Origin: Chitinophagaceae bacterium
GTDB taxonomy: Bacteria > Bacteroidota > Bacteroidia > Chitinophagales > Chitinophagaceae
Reading direction: 5' to 3'
Assembly: GCA_947454235.1 (NCBI GenBank)
Contig: CANGIY010000005.1
Span: 1 to 64,000, forward strand
DNA length: 64,000 nucleotides
Every line of letters begins with the position of its first letter. Positions within the stretch are counted from its first letter, which is position 1. The notes under the pieces are model-generated. The model saw only the letters and a program-made list of their open reading frames with translations, was not told the origin of the DNA and did not search any database. The position numbers were made by a program, and so were the translations under genes. Positions 38,662 to 48,423 of this stretch are shown here, one piece after another.

Positions 38662-40221
38662 CTACTTACTCTCCAGTTTTATGATTGGTATAATCATTTC
38701 TTCCAGCGAGATGCCCCCGTGCTGGAAGGTATTTTTATAGTAGTTGACGTAGTAATTATAGTTATTTGGGTAGCAGAGGAATACATCTTCCTTCGCGAAA
38801 ATGAACGTAGAACTTACGTTAGGGGTTGGCAACCCTGCTTGTTTAGGGTCTTTTACCACAAACACGTCGCGCGCTTCGTATTGCAGGTTGCGCCCATGCT
38901 TGTACCTGAGGTTGGTTGTTGTTTGCCTGTCGCCCACGCATTTCGAAGCTGTTTTTACTTTTTGGCTGCCATGGTCGGTGGTAATGAACAACTTGATGTT
39001 TTTATCAGCGATTTTCTTCAAACCCCGGAAGAGTGGTGAGTGTTCGAACCAGCTTTGTACCAATGAACGATAGGAAATTTCATCACCTGCAAGCTCTTTT
39101 AATACTTCCATTTCTGTGCGTGCGTGTGAGAGCATATCAACGAAGTTGTACACAATAACTGTCAGGTCGTTTTGCAGGTAGTTATGTATGTTGTCTTCCA
39201 GCGAGCGCGCATCGTCGTTGTTGGTGATTTTTACATACTGCCAACGCAACTTATCGAGTTTCAAATGCCTGAGCTGGTTTGCCATGAATTTTTCTTCGTA
39301 GAGGTTTTTACCGCCGTCTTCATCGTCATTTTTCCACTCCATCGGGAAATACTTTTCGATTTCAATCGGCATCAGCCCGGCGAATATGGCATTTCTGCAA
39401 TACTGTGTGGCAGTAGGCAAAATGCTGTAGTACATATCTTCCTCCAGAATTCTGAAAGATTCAGAAATAATGTTTTGGAACGCTTTCCAGTGGTCGAAGC
39501 GCAGGTTGTCAATCACCACCAGGAAGGTTGATTCGCCCTGTTTAAGATGTGGTGCAACCTTAGTTTCAAACAACCTGTGCGACAGCAATGGACCGTTTTT
39601 GCCATTGTCTTTGATCCAGTTGAGGTAGTTTTTTGAAACGTATTTGTAGAATTCTGTATTGGCCTCAGCTTTCTGAGATTGGAGCACCTCCAGCATTTCT
39701 GCGCTGTCGCTTTTGCCTATTTCCAGTTCCCAGTACACCAGTTTTTTATAAAGTTCTTTCCATTCTTCGTGGTTGGGGTTACCACTCAAAGCCATGAACA
39801 GGTTTCTGAATTCCTGTTGGTATGCAACTGTTGTTTTTTCTGATACCAGTCGCTTGCTGTCCATAATTTTTTTAAGCGACAGCAATACCTGATTGGGGTT
39901 TACCGGCTTAATGAGGTAGTCGGTAATTTGAGAGCCGAGCGCTTCTTCCATAATGTTTTCAGCTTCGTTCTTAGTAACCATAACTACCGGCAGAGTAGGA
40001 CGTATTTCTTTAATTTTTGCCAGTGTTTCGAGACCAGTAATGCCGGGCATGCTTTCGTCGAGCAGCACAACATCAACTATCTTTTCTTTCAGTAATTCCA
40101 GTGCATCGTAGCCATTGGTAACTGATGTCACGGAATATCCTTTATTCTTCAGGAACAGGATTTGGGATTTCAGAGATTCAACCTCGTCATCTACCCAAAG
40201 AATTTCGCCTTGTGTATTCAT
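38662..40221 (-). CDS. PorX, T9SS response regulator with PglZ domain
   Basis: 519 residues, as known PorX proteins (about 518). The receiver domain has acidic DD at 11-12 and phospho-acceptor Asp55 in VVLLDESMPG. After a helical linker the PglZ phosphatase-like domain shows VVIDNLRFDHW, LFITTDHGSQKV and KHGRN. It ends HGGISLEEMIIPII. With PorY/SigP, PorX controls T9SS genes. The prophage sits right behind its stop, so the protein itself is intact but its terminator may have been separated. Confidence 0.93.
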   Translation of the reverse strand: MNTQGEILWVDDEVESLKSQILFLKNKGYSVTSVTNGYDALELLKEKIVDVVLLDESMPGITGLETLAKIKEIRPTLPVVMVTKNEAENIMEEALGSQITDYLIKPVNPNQVLLSLKKIMDSKRLVSEKTTVAYQQEFRNLFMALSGNPNHEEWKELYKKLVYWELEIGKSDSAEMLEVLQSQKAEANTEFYKYVSKNYLNWIKDNGKNGPLLSHRLFETKVAPHLKQGESTFLVVIDNLRFDHWKAFQNIISESFRILEEDMYYSILPTATQYCRNAIFAGLMPIEIEKYFPMEWKNDDEDGGKNLYEEKFMANQLRHLKLDKLRWQYVKITNNDDARSLEDNIHNYLQNDLTVIVYNFVDMLSHARTEMEVLKELAGDEISYRSLVQSWFEHSPLFRGLKKIADKNIKLFITTDHGSQKVKTASKCVGDRQTTTNLRYKHGRNLQYEARDVFVVKDPKQAGLPTPNVSSTFIFAKEDVFLCYPNNYNYYVNYYKNTFQHGGISLEEMIIPIIKLESK

Positions 40222-40309
40222 GTTGTTGTACAGAGATGTTTTGTTTTAATGAATGGTTTCGAGTCAAATTACCATCATGCGCTAAAAGTATTACAATTTT
40301 TAGAGGCGA

Positions 40310-40317
40310 TACATTTG
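40310..40317 (+). promoter_or_regulatory. Promoter -7 element of the acetyltransferase gene
   Basis: TACATTTG is a perfect TAnnTTTG 51 bp before ATG 40369. It supports the short start and lies in the gap to the divergent porX. Confidence 0.5.
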
Positions 40318-40368
40318 CATAAACGTAGTGATAGGCTTACTATTGCAACTTACAAATACATTAACATA

Positions 40369-40821
40369 ATGCCAACTGTTACAGTGCGCCGTGCTGAGCG
40401 CAAAGACTGCCCGAGGATGCTTGAACTGATTAAAGAACTTGCGCTTTATGAAAGGGCTCCTGAGGAGGTAACAGTTACAGAAAGTCATTTTGAAGAAAGC
40501 GGTTTCGGCGATAACCCTGTTTGGTGGGCATTCGTGGCAGAAGAAAATGGTTTCATTCATGGTTTTGCACTGTATTATATACGCTACTCAACGTGGAAGG
40601 GACAAAGAATGTATCTCGAAGACATTATTGTAACCGAAGCATCGAGGGGCATGGGTATTGGCAAGCAACTGATGGACAAGTTGATTGGTGAAGCCAAAGA
40701 ACGCAAGTTTTGCGGCATTGTTTGGCAGGTGCTTGAATGGAACGATCCTGCAATACGCTTTTACGAGCGATACAGCGCGAAATTTGACCCCGAATGGCTC
40801 AACGCAGCAATTGATCTCTAG
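40369..40821 (+). CDS. GNAT-family N-acetyltransferase
   Basis: 150 residues from ATG 40369 (MPTVTVRRAERKD); the longer frame into the porX gap is rejected because of the promoter at 40310. RxAERKDCPRMLELIKELA, then MYLEDIIVTEASRGMGIGKQ (the acetyl-CoA P-loop RGMGIG) and WNDPAIRFYERYSA, matches the diamine/thialysine acetyltransferase-like subgroup. Its substrate may be a polyamine or lysine analogue. Its stop overlaps the opposite patatin gene by 4 bp. Confidence 0.85.
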   Translation: MPTVTVRRAERKDCPRMLELIKELALYERAPEEVTVTESHFEESGFGDNPVWWAFVAEENGFIHGFALYYIRYSTWKGQRMYLEDIIVTEASRGMGIGKQLMDKLIGEAKERKFCGIVWQVLEWNDPAIRFYERYSAKFDPEWLNAAIDL

Positions 40822-43046
40822 TGTTGCTTCATGAACCAGAAATTGCCTGCATTCTCTTTAATCGCATTTCCAAGCCTATGGTGCATACGTGCCAGATGGT
40901 AGTCTGATATTGTCCAGCTCATAGGATAGTCTTCCTCCTTTTGCTTCAGGGTTGTATCATAAAGCCCAAATTCGATGTTCGCATCTTTAGGGTCGGAGTT
41001 GAAGCCTTCGAAGTAAACACGTAATGAGCCTGTAGCTATTTTTGTTGAAGACCCCTGCATACCTGCGAGGGTTAGCACTGGCGTAAATAAGTCGTTTGTA
41101 AGTGGTGAGATGGGGCTGTGATCACGATCGGTGAACGGTGAATTGTAGATATGAATGAGGTGGAATTTTAGAACAGTGTCGTATTGCTTCAATAATTGGT
41201 ATGCAACAGTATTTTTTCTGGTTGTGTCGTACTTGAGTGTTTCCAGTTCTTCGATCAGGTCTTTCATAATGCCAGAGCCAGCGTTATCTACATAACCGCC
41301 ATCAACGAAATAATTGTTATTGATGCTTCCTGCGGGAGAAACGTATGGGAACCTCGAGCTCATGATAGCCGCTGTTACTAGACGAATGTCTTTTCTGATG
41401 GTGTCTTTTCCATCTTCGGCTTTATAGAAATACTTAGTGGCATCAACGCGTTGGCTGTATTCAGGCAATTGAACATTGCTGATGATTGATGGCATACCAT
41501 CGCGTACACGTGTGGTGGTGATGAAAAGCACCGGCAGCCTTCCGGTAATGTCAACTGCCTGACTGAAGTTTTTGCCCATTTGTTCGTTGATAATTGGGTC
41601 TTTTGAGCCATTGGAAACAACATCTTCCAGCGCACCTCCACGATCCATGATGATGTGGGTAGGTAAGAAGTGTCTGAAGAAATCGGGCCCAAGCAAGCGA
41701 CCCAGAGTATATGTAAGGAAGTCGGAGCTAAAGAAAACATCGTTGTGCGGCAGGAATTTTGCTGATTCGTTGAGTTTGCCTTCAGAACGCGCTTTGAGCA
41801 TGGAGTAAAATGCTGAATTTCCTACTGAACCACCCGAGGCGCCAGATATAGCAAAAATGTGGTCGCCAAATGGATTTTTAGGGTCAACAGCCGTGCTTTG
41901 GTCCTGTAGTTCACTCAATACACTGCTCACCCAGTTGCCTGCTCTGGATGCGCCACCGTCAGAGATGACGAAGTAAACATCGTAGCGGTTTTTAGAGTTG
42001 CACTTCTTGAGGATTTCAGCACGTTGAGGGTCACTGAGCCATTTTCCAAAGTATGTGTTAACAGTTGGGCGTTTGCGGTAAAAATCAGCACTTCCAGGGT
42101 CGGTAAGGCGCACCTGGTAAGGGTCGCCTAATTTGCCCATGACAATAGCCAGAATATATCCGAAGATAAACAAGTTGAACCCTGCCTTAATGCTGAAATA
42201 ACTGATGAGATTAGAGCAGGCTACAATAACCCCAAGTGCCAAGAGCAAGAAGCCCAGCGGCCCGATAAAGTCTGCAACAGACATATTGAATATTGCAGTA
42301 CAGTATAGGCAAGCAAGCCCAAGCGTTGTCCATTTGAAGATTGATTTACTCTTAAGTTCATATGGCGGGAATTTATCGTGCCCGGTAATATAACCCAAGG
42401 CTGCAACTTCTCGGTCTATCCTGTTACGTCTGTAGACGAAAAACCAAACAGACGCTGTTTGCAACATCAGTAGGCACATGCCTATTAGTGGAAGGTAAAA
42501 TTTATGTCTGCCGGGGTCGGTGACGCCTGAAGGTTGGTGCGCCAACATATTGTAGTACATGAACAAGAAGCCTGCAATAATAGCTACAGAAACAGACCCT
42601 GATATTTTGTTTTTGAAAGTGAATGCGCTCTCTAACGTGAAATAGAGTACGTTGTGTGCTATGAATAAGAGCAAAAGCGGATAGAACTGGAGGCTCCAAG
42701 TAGATGGAAGGCCTGTGATGGAGATTTGAATGGCTACAAAGCAATTGAATGCAAGTAAGCGTGGTATAACCTGCAATATTTTAGATGGTATGTTAGTTCC
42801 TTTGTGTTGTTTGGCATAGCTCAATAAACGGCAACTGTACCAGATAAGCAAAGCCCAAAAAAGTACACCAACAGTCATTAATACACCTGCTCCAAAGTAT
42901 TCGCCGCTTAGTACTACAACATCTTGACCCTGACTGATAGAAGTGAGCAAAAATGTGATGCCAAAAACAACCAATATAGCTCCAATAAAAAGCCATATTG
43001 TGCGCATCGTAGCAGATATAGTTTGCAATAACACCTGTCTGGTCAT
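40818..43046 (-). CDS. Membrane-anchored patatin-like phospholipase
   Basis: 742 residues. The N-terminal 300 hold about eight hydrophobic helices (first about 17-37, 52-72, 96-112). The patatin core starts YDVYFVISDGGASRAG (355-370, oxyanion-type DGG). The nucleophile elbow is GASGGS (Ser404), and DGGYVDNAG near 590-600 gives the catalytic Asp. It should hydrolyse acyl chains of lipids at the inner membrane. The membrane-domain fusion is rare but known in Bacteroidota. Confidence 0.82.
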   Translation of the reverse strand: MTRQVLLQTISATMRTIWLFIGAILVVFGITFLLTSISQGQDVVVLSGEYFGAGVLMTVGVLFWALLIWYSCRLLSYAKQHKGTNIPSKILQVIPRLLAFNCFVAIQISITGLPSTWSLQFYPLLLLFIAHNVLYFTLESAFTFKNKISGSVSVAIIAGFLFMYYNMLAHQPSGVTDPGRHKFYLPLIGMCLLMLQTASVWFFVYRRNRIDREVAALGYITGHDKFPPYELKSKSIFKWTTLGLACLYCTAIFNMSVADFIGPLGFLLLALGVIVACSNLISYFSIKAGFNLFIFGYILAIVMGKLGDPYQVRLTDPGSADFYRKRPTVNTYFGKWLSDPQRAEILKKCNSKNRYDVYFVISDGGASRAGNWVSSVLSELQDQSTAVDPKNPFGDHIFAISGASGGSVGNSAFYSMLKARSEGKLNESAKFLPHNDVFFSSDFLTYTLGRLLGPDFFRHFLPTHIIMDRGGALEDVVSNGSKDPIINEQMGKNFSQAVDITGRLPVLFITTTRVRDGMPSIISNVQLPEYSQRVDATKYFYKAEDGKDTIRKDIRLVTAAIMSSRFPYVSPAGSINNNYFVDGGYVDNAGSGIMKDLIEELETLKYDTTRKNTVAYQLLKQYDTVLKFHLIHIYNSPFTDRDHSPISPLTNDLFTPVLTLAGMQGSSTKIATGSLRVYFEGFNSDPKDANIEFGLYDTTLKQKEEDYPMSWTISDYHLARMHHRLGNAIKENAGNFWFMKQH

Positions 43047-43209
43047 TTGTTACATGTTTTTATGTGAAAAAACAAATGTAATAAAATGAGTTAAAGACCA
43101 AACAAAATTTAGAAAATAAAAATAAATATGTGAAATAATGAAAAATGTATTGTGCCTAGAATTTACCCGTTAGAAGAGGAGATGTAGATTGAAAGGAGTG
43201 GAAAAGGAG
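43047..43209. other. Short intergenic gap
   Basis: 163 bp, A/T-rich, between the patatin gene and the upstream secreted repeat protein on the same strand. No hairpin or promoter is evident. Confidence 0.3.
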
Positions 43210-44286
43210 CTAGAATTCCTGCCCTTTGTAGAAAACTTTAAACATTCCCTGCCCAATTTGGTAGGTGATTACATCGTAATTCAAATTCCAGCTAGTGAGT
43301 TCTGAATTGGTGACCTCGTACGTTTCACCTTCGGTAAAAAGGCGCAAAATACCCGCCTGATTGACGTATGCCAGCGAATTGTACTGAATAGAAAGTTCGG
43401 CAGGGTAATAGTTCTCCATATCGGTGATGTCGCCTTTATAAAACACCCGGAGGTAACCGGTTGCATCTTTAAATGCTACAATATTGTCGCCTACCTGATA
43501 GGGGGGATTGCCGAAGCCAACGCTGTAGATACTGTCTTTATAGAATATTTTGAAAAACCCGTCAGTAGTAACGTATGCCACCAGGTCATCACCAACCTGA
43601 TATGACTGTGGAGGGAAATTGTCTACTTCTCGTACTTTCCCGCTATGGAAGATTTTAAACTTTTTGTCACCATCAATGTATGCCACGGTATTACGTCCGG
43701 CTTTAAAAGCGTTTACCGGAAACTCTTCAACAGCGAGCTTGCGCCCCTGGAAAAAGATACGAAACTGATTGGCGAAGTTGTTGTAGGCAATGATGTTATC
43801 GCTAACACTGATGGTGCTTAGTTGGCTATCGGCAAAGTAGGCTTCTATTTGTTGAATTTGCCCATTGTAGTACACTTTGTAATCATTTTTCAGTCCATCG
43901 AGGTAAAATATGAGACTATCCTGTACAAAATACTGGTCGGCAATACCAGTTAGGTGTTTGATGGTGCCTTTATCAAAAACGCTCAAAGACTTTTGATTGA
44001 CGAAAGCTACTAAGTTATCGGTAACGAAGAAATTGTTGGTGAAGCCGGCATTTACTTGTTGTACTGAACCGTTGTAATAGATTTTGAAAGTGCGTGAATT
44101 GTCGAGATAAGGAATTGTTGTTCTGCCCACCTGAATGTAGGTAGGGGGCATATAATCCATTTTATGAATCATGCCGCGGTTCCAAACCATGAGTTCATTC
44201 TGGAGATTAGTATATGAAGCGAGTGGCTGGGCAGATGCCGGAGCAACCAAAAACAAAAGAAGAACGAGAAGAAGCGATTTTTTCAT
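43210..44286 (-). CDS. Secreted beta-repeat protein (KI-FYxG repeats)
   Basis: 358 residues, signal peptide 1-19 (LLLVLLLFLVAPASAQ). The rest is a tandem repeat of about 23-40 residues with the core (F/L)(K/R)(I/V)(Y/F)(Y/H)xG, such as TFKIYYNGS, DYKVYYNGQ, QFRIFFQGR, KFKIFHSGK, FFKIFYKDS and LRVFYKG. It is followed each time by xxVGDxxVAYxD. It is probably a beta-propeller on the surface or periplasm. It has no catalytic motif and no sorting domain. Function unknown. Confidence 0.65.
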   Translation of the reverse strand: MKKSLLLVLLLFLVAPASAQPLASYTNLQNELMVWNRGMIHKMDYMPPTYIQVGRTTIPYLDNSRTFKIYYNGSVQQVNAGFTNNFFVTDNLVAFVNQKSLSVFDKGTIKHLTGIADQYFVQDSLIFYLDGLKNDYKVYYNGQIQQIEAYFADSQLSTISVSDNIIAYNNFANQFRIFFQGRKLAVEEFPVNAFKAGRNTVAYIDGDKKFKIFHSGKVREVDNFPPQSYQVGDDLVAYVTTDGFFKIFYKDSIYSVGFGNPPYQVGDNIVAFKDATGYLRVFYKGDITDMENYYPAELSIQYNSLAYVNQAGILRLFTEGETYEVTNSELTSWNLNYDVITYQIGQGMFKVFYKGQEF

Positions 44287-44347
44287 GGGATTGAATACCG
44301 CGTAAAGTTAACAATATTAGTTTTTATGCATACCAAAGGGCTTAAAT

Positions 44348-44400
44348 AAAAAAGCCAGCCTGAGAACAGGCTAGCCCCTATAAACCCTATCACTATGAAA
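44348..44400 (-). terminator. infC terminator-like repeat, copy 2 (distal)
   Basis: On the minus strand the stem AGCCTG-ttct-CAGGCT runs into GGCTTTTTT. The whole 53-bp block equals the block at 44451 except for three positions, two of which are a paired A-T to G-C change in the stem. Confidence 0.7.
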
Positions 44401-44450
44401 AACTATTGCAAAAATAAGAAGTTTTACAATCACAAAAAAAAAATTGCATA

Positions 44451-44503
44451 AAAAAAGCCGGCCTGAGAACAGGCCAGCCCCTATAAACCCTATCACCATG
44501 AAA
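44451..44503 (-). terminator. infC terminator-like repeat, copy 1 (proximal)
   Basis: On the minus strand the stem GGCCTG-ttct-CAGGCC runs into GGCTTTTTT, 140 bp after the infC stop. A conserved TTTCATGGTGATAGGG stretch sits before the stem, so the repeat is more than a hairpin. Confidence 0.75.
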
Positions 44504-44641
44504 ACTTCTTAATATGCGAATCGCAAAAATTGCTTTTAGTTAATATTGTCTTACAAAGATAGCGAAAAAAAATGCTTCTAGCTACCTCGATTTTATCGTT
44601 CTAACAAAAATAAAAAAATCTTTGATTCAGAAGTTGGTTGA

Positions 44642-45202
44642 TTACTTGTTTTTCTTTTTTGGTGTAAAGATCACAAGCATTCTTTTACCTTCCATTTTAG
44701 GCATTGATTCCAAAGAACCAAATTCACCCAAACGTTCAGCGAATTTGAGCAACAACAATTCGCCCCTTTCCTGGAACATAATTGCGCGCCCTTTGAACTG
44801 AACATAGCATTTTACTTTATGTCCTTCCTGAAGGAATTTTTCAGCATGTTTTGCTTTGAAATCAAAGTCGTGGTCATCAGTATTTGGTGTAAACCTGATT
44901 TCTTTAACCTCTGATTGTTTCGCTTTCGCTTTTTGTTCCTTGTCTTTCTTTTTCTTTTCGTAAAGAAACTTTTTGTAATCGATAAGCTTACAAACTGGGG
45001 GAACAGCATTTGGAGAAATCTCCACTAAATCCACTTCCTGTTCTTGCGCCATTTTCAGGGCCTCAGCAATTGGAATTACTACTGGCTCCATGTTTTCAGC
45101 TATCACACGAACTTCCAGGGCTGTAATTTCGCTGTTTAACCTGTGTTCGTTTTCCTTTTGTCTCGGTTTAAAAAGTGGTTTTCCTTTTGGTGGTCTTTGC
45201 AT
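44642..45202 (-). CDS. Translation initiation factor IF-3
   Basis: 186 residues. The N-terminal domain starts RLNSEITALEVRVIAENMEP, then the linker KKKKDKEQKAKAKQSEVKEI, and a C-terminal domain HDFDFKAKHAEKFLQEGHKVKCYVQFKGR. It binds the 30S subunit and checks start codons. It is an ATG start here, not ATT. In most Bacteroidota thrS precedes and rpmI-rplT follow; none of them is next to it here. A tandem terminator follows the gene. Confidence 0.97.
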   Translation of the reverse strand: MQRPPKGKPLFKPRQKENEHRLNSEITALEVRVIAENMEPVVIPIAEALKMAQEQEVDLVEISPNAVPPVCKLIDYKKFLYEKKKKDKEQKAKAKQSEVKEIRFTPNTDDHDFDFKAKHAEKFLQEGHKVKCYVQFKGRAIMFQERGELLLLKFAERLGEFGSLESMPKMEGKRMLVIFTPKKKNK

Positions 45203-45396
45203 TAAATATTGTTAGAATTTATTGCGAATGTAAAAATTTGTTGACTATTTAGCAAATCTAGCGAAAAAAAATTCAATCCTGACATTCGAATGGGAAAATT
45301 CATCAAATATTAAATAACCTTAACCCTGTATTAAGAAAAGTGCAGGCGCATTCGCTAGTTGATTGAATTTTAGTCGTATAGCCGTAATTTGCACGA

Positions 45397-46140
45397 ATGA
45401 AACTATCAGGAAACACGATTTTAATTACAGGCGGTACATCAGGTATTGGATTGGCTTTGGCAAAAGAATTTACCGCTTTGGGTAATAAAGTTATTGTTTG
45501 TGGCAGAAGAGTAGACCGCCTTGAACAAATGAAACTTGAAATACCGGGACTTGTAGCGTACCGCTGTGATGTGAGTGTTGCTGCTGAAAGAAGGGCATTA
45601 CTCGAATGGCTGCAATCAGAACATCCTGATGCAAATGTGCTCGTTAACAATGCAGGTGTGCAACTGACTGCCGATTTACATCATGAGATTGACTTGGACC
45701 GACTTGAGACTGAAATGAATACAAATTTCACTGCTCCGGTGCATTTGAGCTCATTGTTCGCCGCATTTTTGAAAGGTAAAGAAGGTGCTGCAATTGTCAA
45801 TATTTCATCAGGACTTGCGTTTGTGCCTATTGCTTTCATGCCAATTTATTGCGCGTCAAAAGCTGCCATACATTCGTTCACGCTTTCGTTGCGATACCAG
45901 TTAAGAAATTCCGGAATTCAGGTGTTTGAAATCGCACCGCCGGCAGTTGATACTGAGCTGGGGCACGACAGACGCACGGATAAAAACCAAAGCCACGGAG
46001 GCATACCGGTTGGTGAGTTTGTGCAGGGCGCTATGGAAGCTCTTGAAAACGATGTTTTAGAAGCAACAGTGGGTATGGCGACCAGCTTGCGCCAAAACAG
46101 AGAAGGTGCTTTTGAAATGCTCAACAGCAGATTCCAATAA
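45397..46140 (+). CDS. SDR-family oxidoreductase (DltE-like)
   Basis: 247 residues. TGGTSGIG (12-19) is the NAD(P) turn, NNAG (about 88-91) stabilises the core, and YCASK gives the catalytic Tyr/Lys, preceded by ISS. The series fits short-chain dehydrogenases of the DltE group. Substrate unknown. The promoter-like GTAATTTGC lies 7 bp before the ATG, so the leader is very short. Confidence 0.88.
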   Translation: MKLSGNTILITGGTSGIGLALAKEFTALGNKVIVCGRRVDRLEQMKLEIPGLVAYRCDVSVAAERRALLEWLQSEHPDANVLVNNAGVQLTADLHHEIDLDRLETEMNTNFTAPVHLSSLFAAFLKGKEGAAIVNISSGLAFVPIAFMPIYCASKAAIHSFTLSLRYQLRNSGIQVFEIAPPAVDTELGHDRRTDKNQSHGGIPVGEFVQGAMEALENDVLEATVGMATSLRQNREGAFEMLNSRFQ

Positions 46141-46183
46141 TCATTACTTTTACTACCTCAAACAACCCCAAGATAACATTAAG

Positions 46184-46855
46184 ATGAACAAAGTACTTAC
46201 GCTTACATGTGCACTTGCATTGACATCATTCGCCGCGATGGCGCAAAAATATAAGGCAACTATTGAGACCGATTATGGCAAAATTGTTGTGATGCTGTAT
46301 GATAATACGCCTAAAAACACCGACAATATGGTGAAACTTGCGGGTGAACATGCTTACGACAGTACGTTGTTTCATAGAATTATTCCAAAGTTTATGATAC
46401 AGGGTGGTGATCCTGATTCTAAGAACGCAAAGCCGGGCGATATGCTGGGCAATGGCGGACTTAAATACACGATTCCTGCCGAAATCAATGACCAGTATTT
46501 CCATAAAAAGGGTGCGCTGGGTGTGGCACGCGATAACAACCCAGATAAGGCGGGAAGTGCCATGCAATTTTACATTGTGGTGGGTAAGGTGTTTACCGAC
46601 GATGAATTGAACAACATTGAAAAGCGCACAGGTCACAAATTCAGTGAGGCGCAGCGTACAGCCTATAAAACACAAGGTGGTTCACCGCATTTAGATGGTG
46701 GTTATACCGTGTTTGGAGAAGTGCTGGAGGGGCAAGATATAGTTGATAAAATTTCGCTGGAACCACGCAATGCCGCTGACCGCCCGAATAAGGATATCCG
46801 CATCATTAGCTTGCGCGTTAAGAAGGCAAGGAAGAAATTTTTGGGATTGTTTTAA
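46184..46855 (+). CDS. Periplasmic peptidyl-prolyl isomerase (cyclophilin)
   Basis: 223 residues from ATG 46184 (MNKVLTLTCALAL, signal peptide to AMAQ). Cyclophilin motifs: LFHRIIPKFMIQGGDP (catalytic Arg), GSAMQFYIVVG and YTVFGEVLEGQDIVDKI. A family-typical insert EKRTGHKFSEAQRTAYKTQG (about 146-165) appears. It assists folding of exported proteins. The gene converges with the 46852 gene, with stops overlapping by 4 bp. Confidence 0.9.
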   Translation: MNKVLTLTCALALTSFAAMAQKYKATIETDYGKIVVMLYDNTPKNTDNMVKLAGEHAYDSTLFHRIIPKFMIQGGDPDSKNAKPGDMLGNGGLKYTIPAEINDQYFHKKGALGVARDNNPDKAGSAMQFYIVVGKVFTDDELNNIEKRTGHKFSEAQRTAYKTQGGSPHLDGGYTVFGEVLEGQDIVDKISLEPRNAADRPNKDIRIISLRVKKARKKFLGLF

Positions 46856-48342
46856 TGCTTCACAGCATTACTCATTTTACTTTCATTCCAGATTCTATCC
46901 ATAGCAGTAACAACGTAGGTGTAGCCCTTGGCTGGTGCTACCTTATCGGTGTATGAAAGAGATGAGGTGATGTCAATGATACGGTCTGTACGGTCCAGGT
47001 TTACGCTTTCGTTGGGCAGGAAGCGGTAGAGCACGTAGGTAATAGTTTCTTTCTTAGGGTTTTGGTGTTTCCACGTTAGGTGGCATGAGTTAGTGCCTTC
47101 CTTGATTTCCAATTGAGGAGCGATGGGTGGAACACTATCGAGCCACTTCATAGGCGGCGGGAAAGCAGGATATTTTGTGATGCCCTGCCTGATGCTGTCG
47201 CGGATAGGCACGTGTGTTTTATCGAACGAAGAAGCGCTGTAGAACGCAAACCCAGAGTTTTCGGGGCAGCCTGTTCTGATGTCACGCATTTGCCACATCA
47301 ATTCATTGACGTTATTCCACACGGGGTTTTTGTGTTCTGCCATGCGGTAAACGCCCAAGCCATAGTACACCTGACGTTTGTAGCAATGACCGTACCACCA
47401 TGGCATTAACTGTGTGAAGGATGCTACTTTGTGGCTATGTTCCCAATAAAGTTGTGGTAAAACGTAGTCTAGCCATTCGTTTTGCATCCAAAGGCGAATA
47501 TCGGAATACAGTTCATCATAGCACGAAGTCCCGGTTTTAGTATCGCTACCGGCAGTATCTTTTGACTTATTACGCCAAACACCGAAAGGGCTGATACCGA
47601 ACTTAACGTACGATTTGTTATGTTTTATTGATTTATTGAGCGACTCCACGAATTTATTCACATTGTCTCTGCGCCAATCGTCTTTGCTCATACCAGCCCC
47701 GAACTTTTTGAAGCTATTGGCGTCGCCAAATTCTTTGCCGGGAATACGGTAAGGGTAGAAGTAGTCGTCGAGGTGCACAGCATCGATATCATAGCGTTTA
47801 ACCACATCACAAATCACTTTAATCACGTATTCGCGCGCATCTGGTATACCGGGGTCTATGTACGATTTGCCACCATAATGAATAATCCATTCGGGGTGGG
47901 TGTGGGTGACATGATTTTTTGCGTAGTTGGGAATTTTTGCTGTTTCTACTGCCGCCCTGAACGGGTTGAACCATGCGTGAAACTCCATGTGGCGTTTGTG
48001 CGTTTCTTCCAGCATAAAGGTCAGCGGGTCGTAGTAAGGATCGGGGGCTACGCCTTGTGTACCGGTTAGGTAACGGCTCCACGGCTCTATTTTTGAATCG
48101 TAAAATGCGTCGGAAGTAGGGCGTATTTGTACAATAACGGCATTGCAACCAAGCGACTTCATGCTGTCAAGGCGGGCAATAAATTGCGCTTTTTGTTCCT
48201 CAACAGGCAGCCCGGGTTTTGAGGGCCAGTCGATATTGGCAACCGATGCTATCCATGCAGCACGAAATTCCCGCTTCGGACTTTGTCCGAATGCAAATGC
48301 TGTAACAAAAAGCAGCACAATTAGGAATTTCAATTTTGCCAT
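46852..48342 (-). CDS. GHL10-type glycoside hydrolase-like secreted protein
   Basis: 496 residues with signal peptide (1-19). REFRAAWIASVANIDWPS, then ARLDSMKSLGCNAVIVQIRP and HAWFNPFRA are the hallmarks of the DUF187/GHL10 family, a (beta/alpha)8 barrel of hypothetical glycosidases. HLDDYFYPY holds acidic candidates. A C-terminal Fn3-like domain (about 405-496) ends the protein. The substrate is probably a cell-wall or exopolymer glycan. Confidence 0.85.
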   Translation of the reverse strand: MAKLKFLIVLLFVTAFAFGQSPKREFRAAWIASVANIDWPSKPGLPVEEQKAQFIARLDSMKSLGCNAVIVQIRPTSDAFYDSKIEPWSRYLTGTQGVAPDPYYDPLTFMLEETHKRHMEFHAWFNPFRAAVETAKIPNYAKNHVTHTHPEWIIHYGGKSYIDPGIPDAREYVIKVICDVVKRYDIDAVHLDDYFYPYRIPGKEFGDANSFKKFGAGMSKDDWRRDNVNKFVESLNKSIKHNKSYVKFGISPFGVWRNKSKDTAGSDTKTGTSCYDELYSDIRLWMQNEWLDYVLPQLYWEHSHKVASFTQLMPWWYGHCYKRQVYYGLGVYRMAEHKNPVWNNVNELMWQMRDIRTGCPENSGFAFYSASSFDKTHVPIRDSIRQGITKYPAFPPPMKWLDSVPPIAPQLEIKEGTNSCHLTWKHQNPKKETITYVLYRFLPNESVNLDRTDRIIDITSSLSYTDKVAPAKGYTYVVTAMDRIWNESKMSNAVKH

Positions 48343-48423
48343 TGCAAGTGCAAAATTACTACTGTAGTACGGTAAATTCTGAAATATTTTAAGGGATATG
48401 TGTATTACCTAACGAATTGGTAT

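Noticed and set aside
38516-38740. Plus-strand frame across the right end of the prophage
   Set aside because: It runs through the transposase-site copies and into porX on the other strand. No protein-like features.
44401-44452. 18-codon plus-strand open frame between the two terminator repeats
   Set aside because: Lys/Asn-rich by A-rich composition. The repeats act on the other strand as infC terminators.
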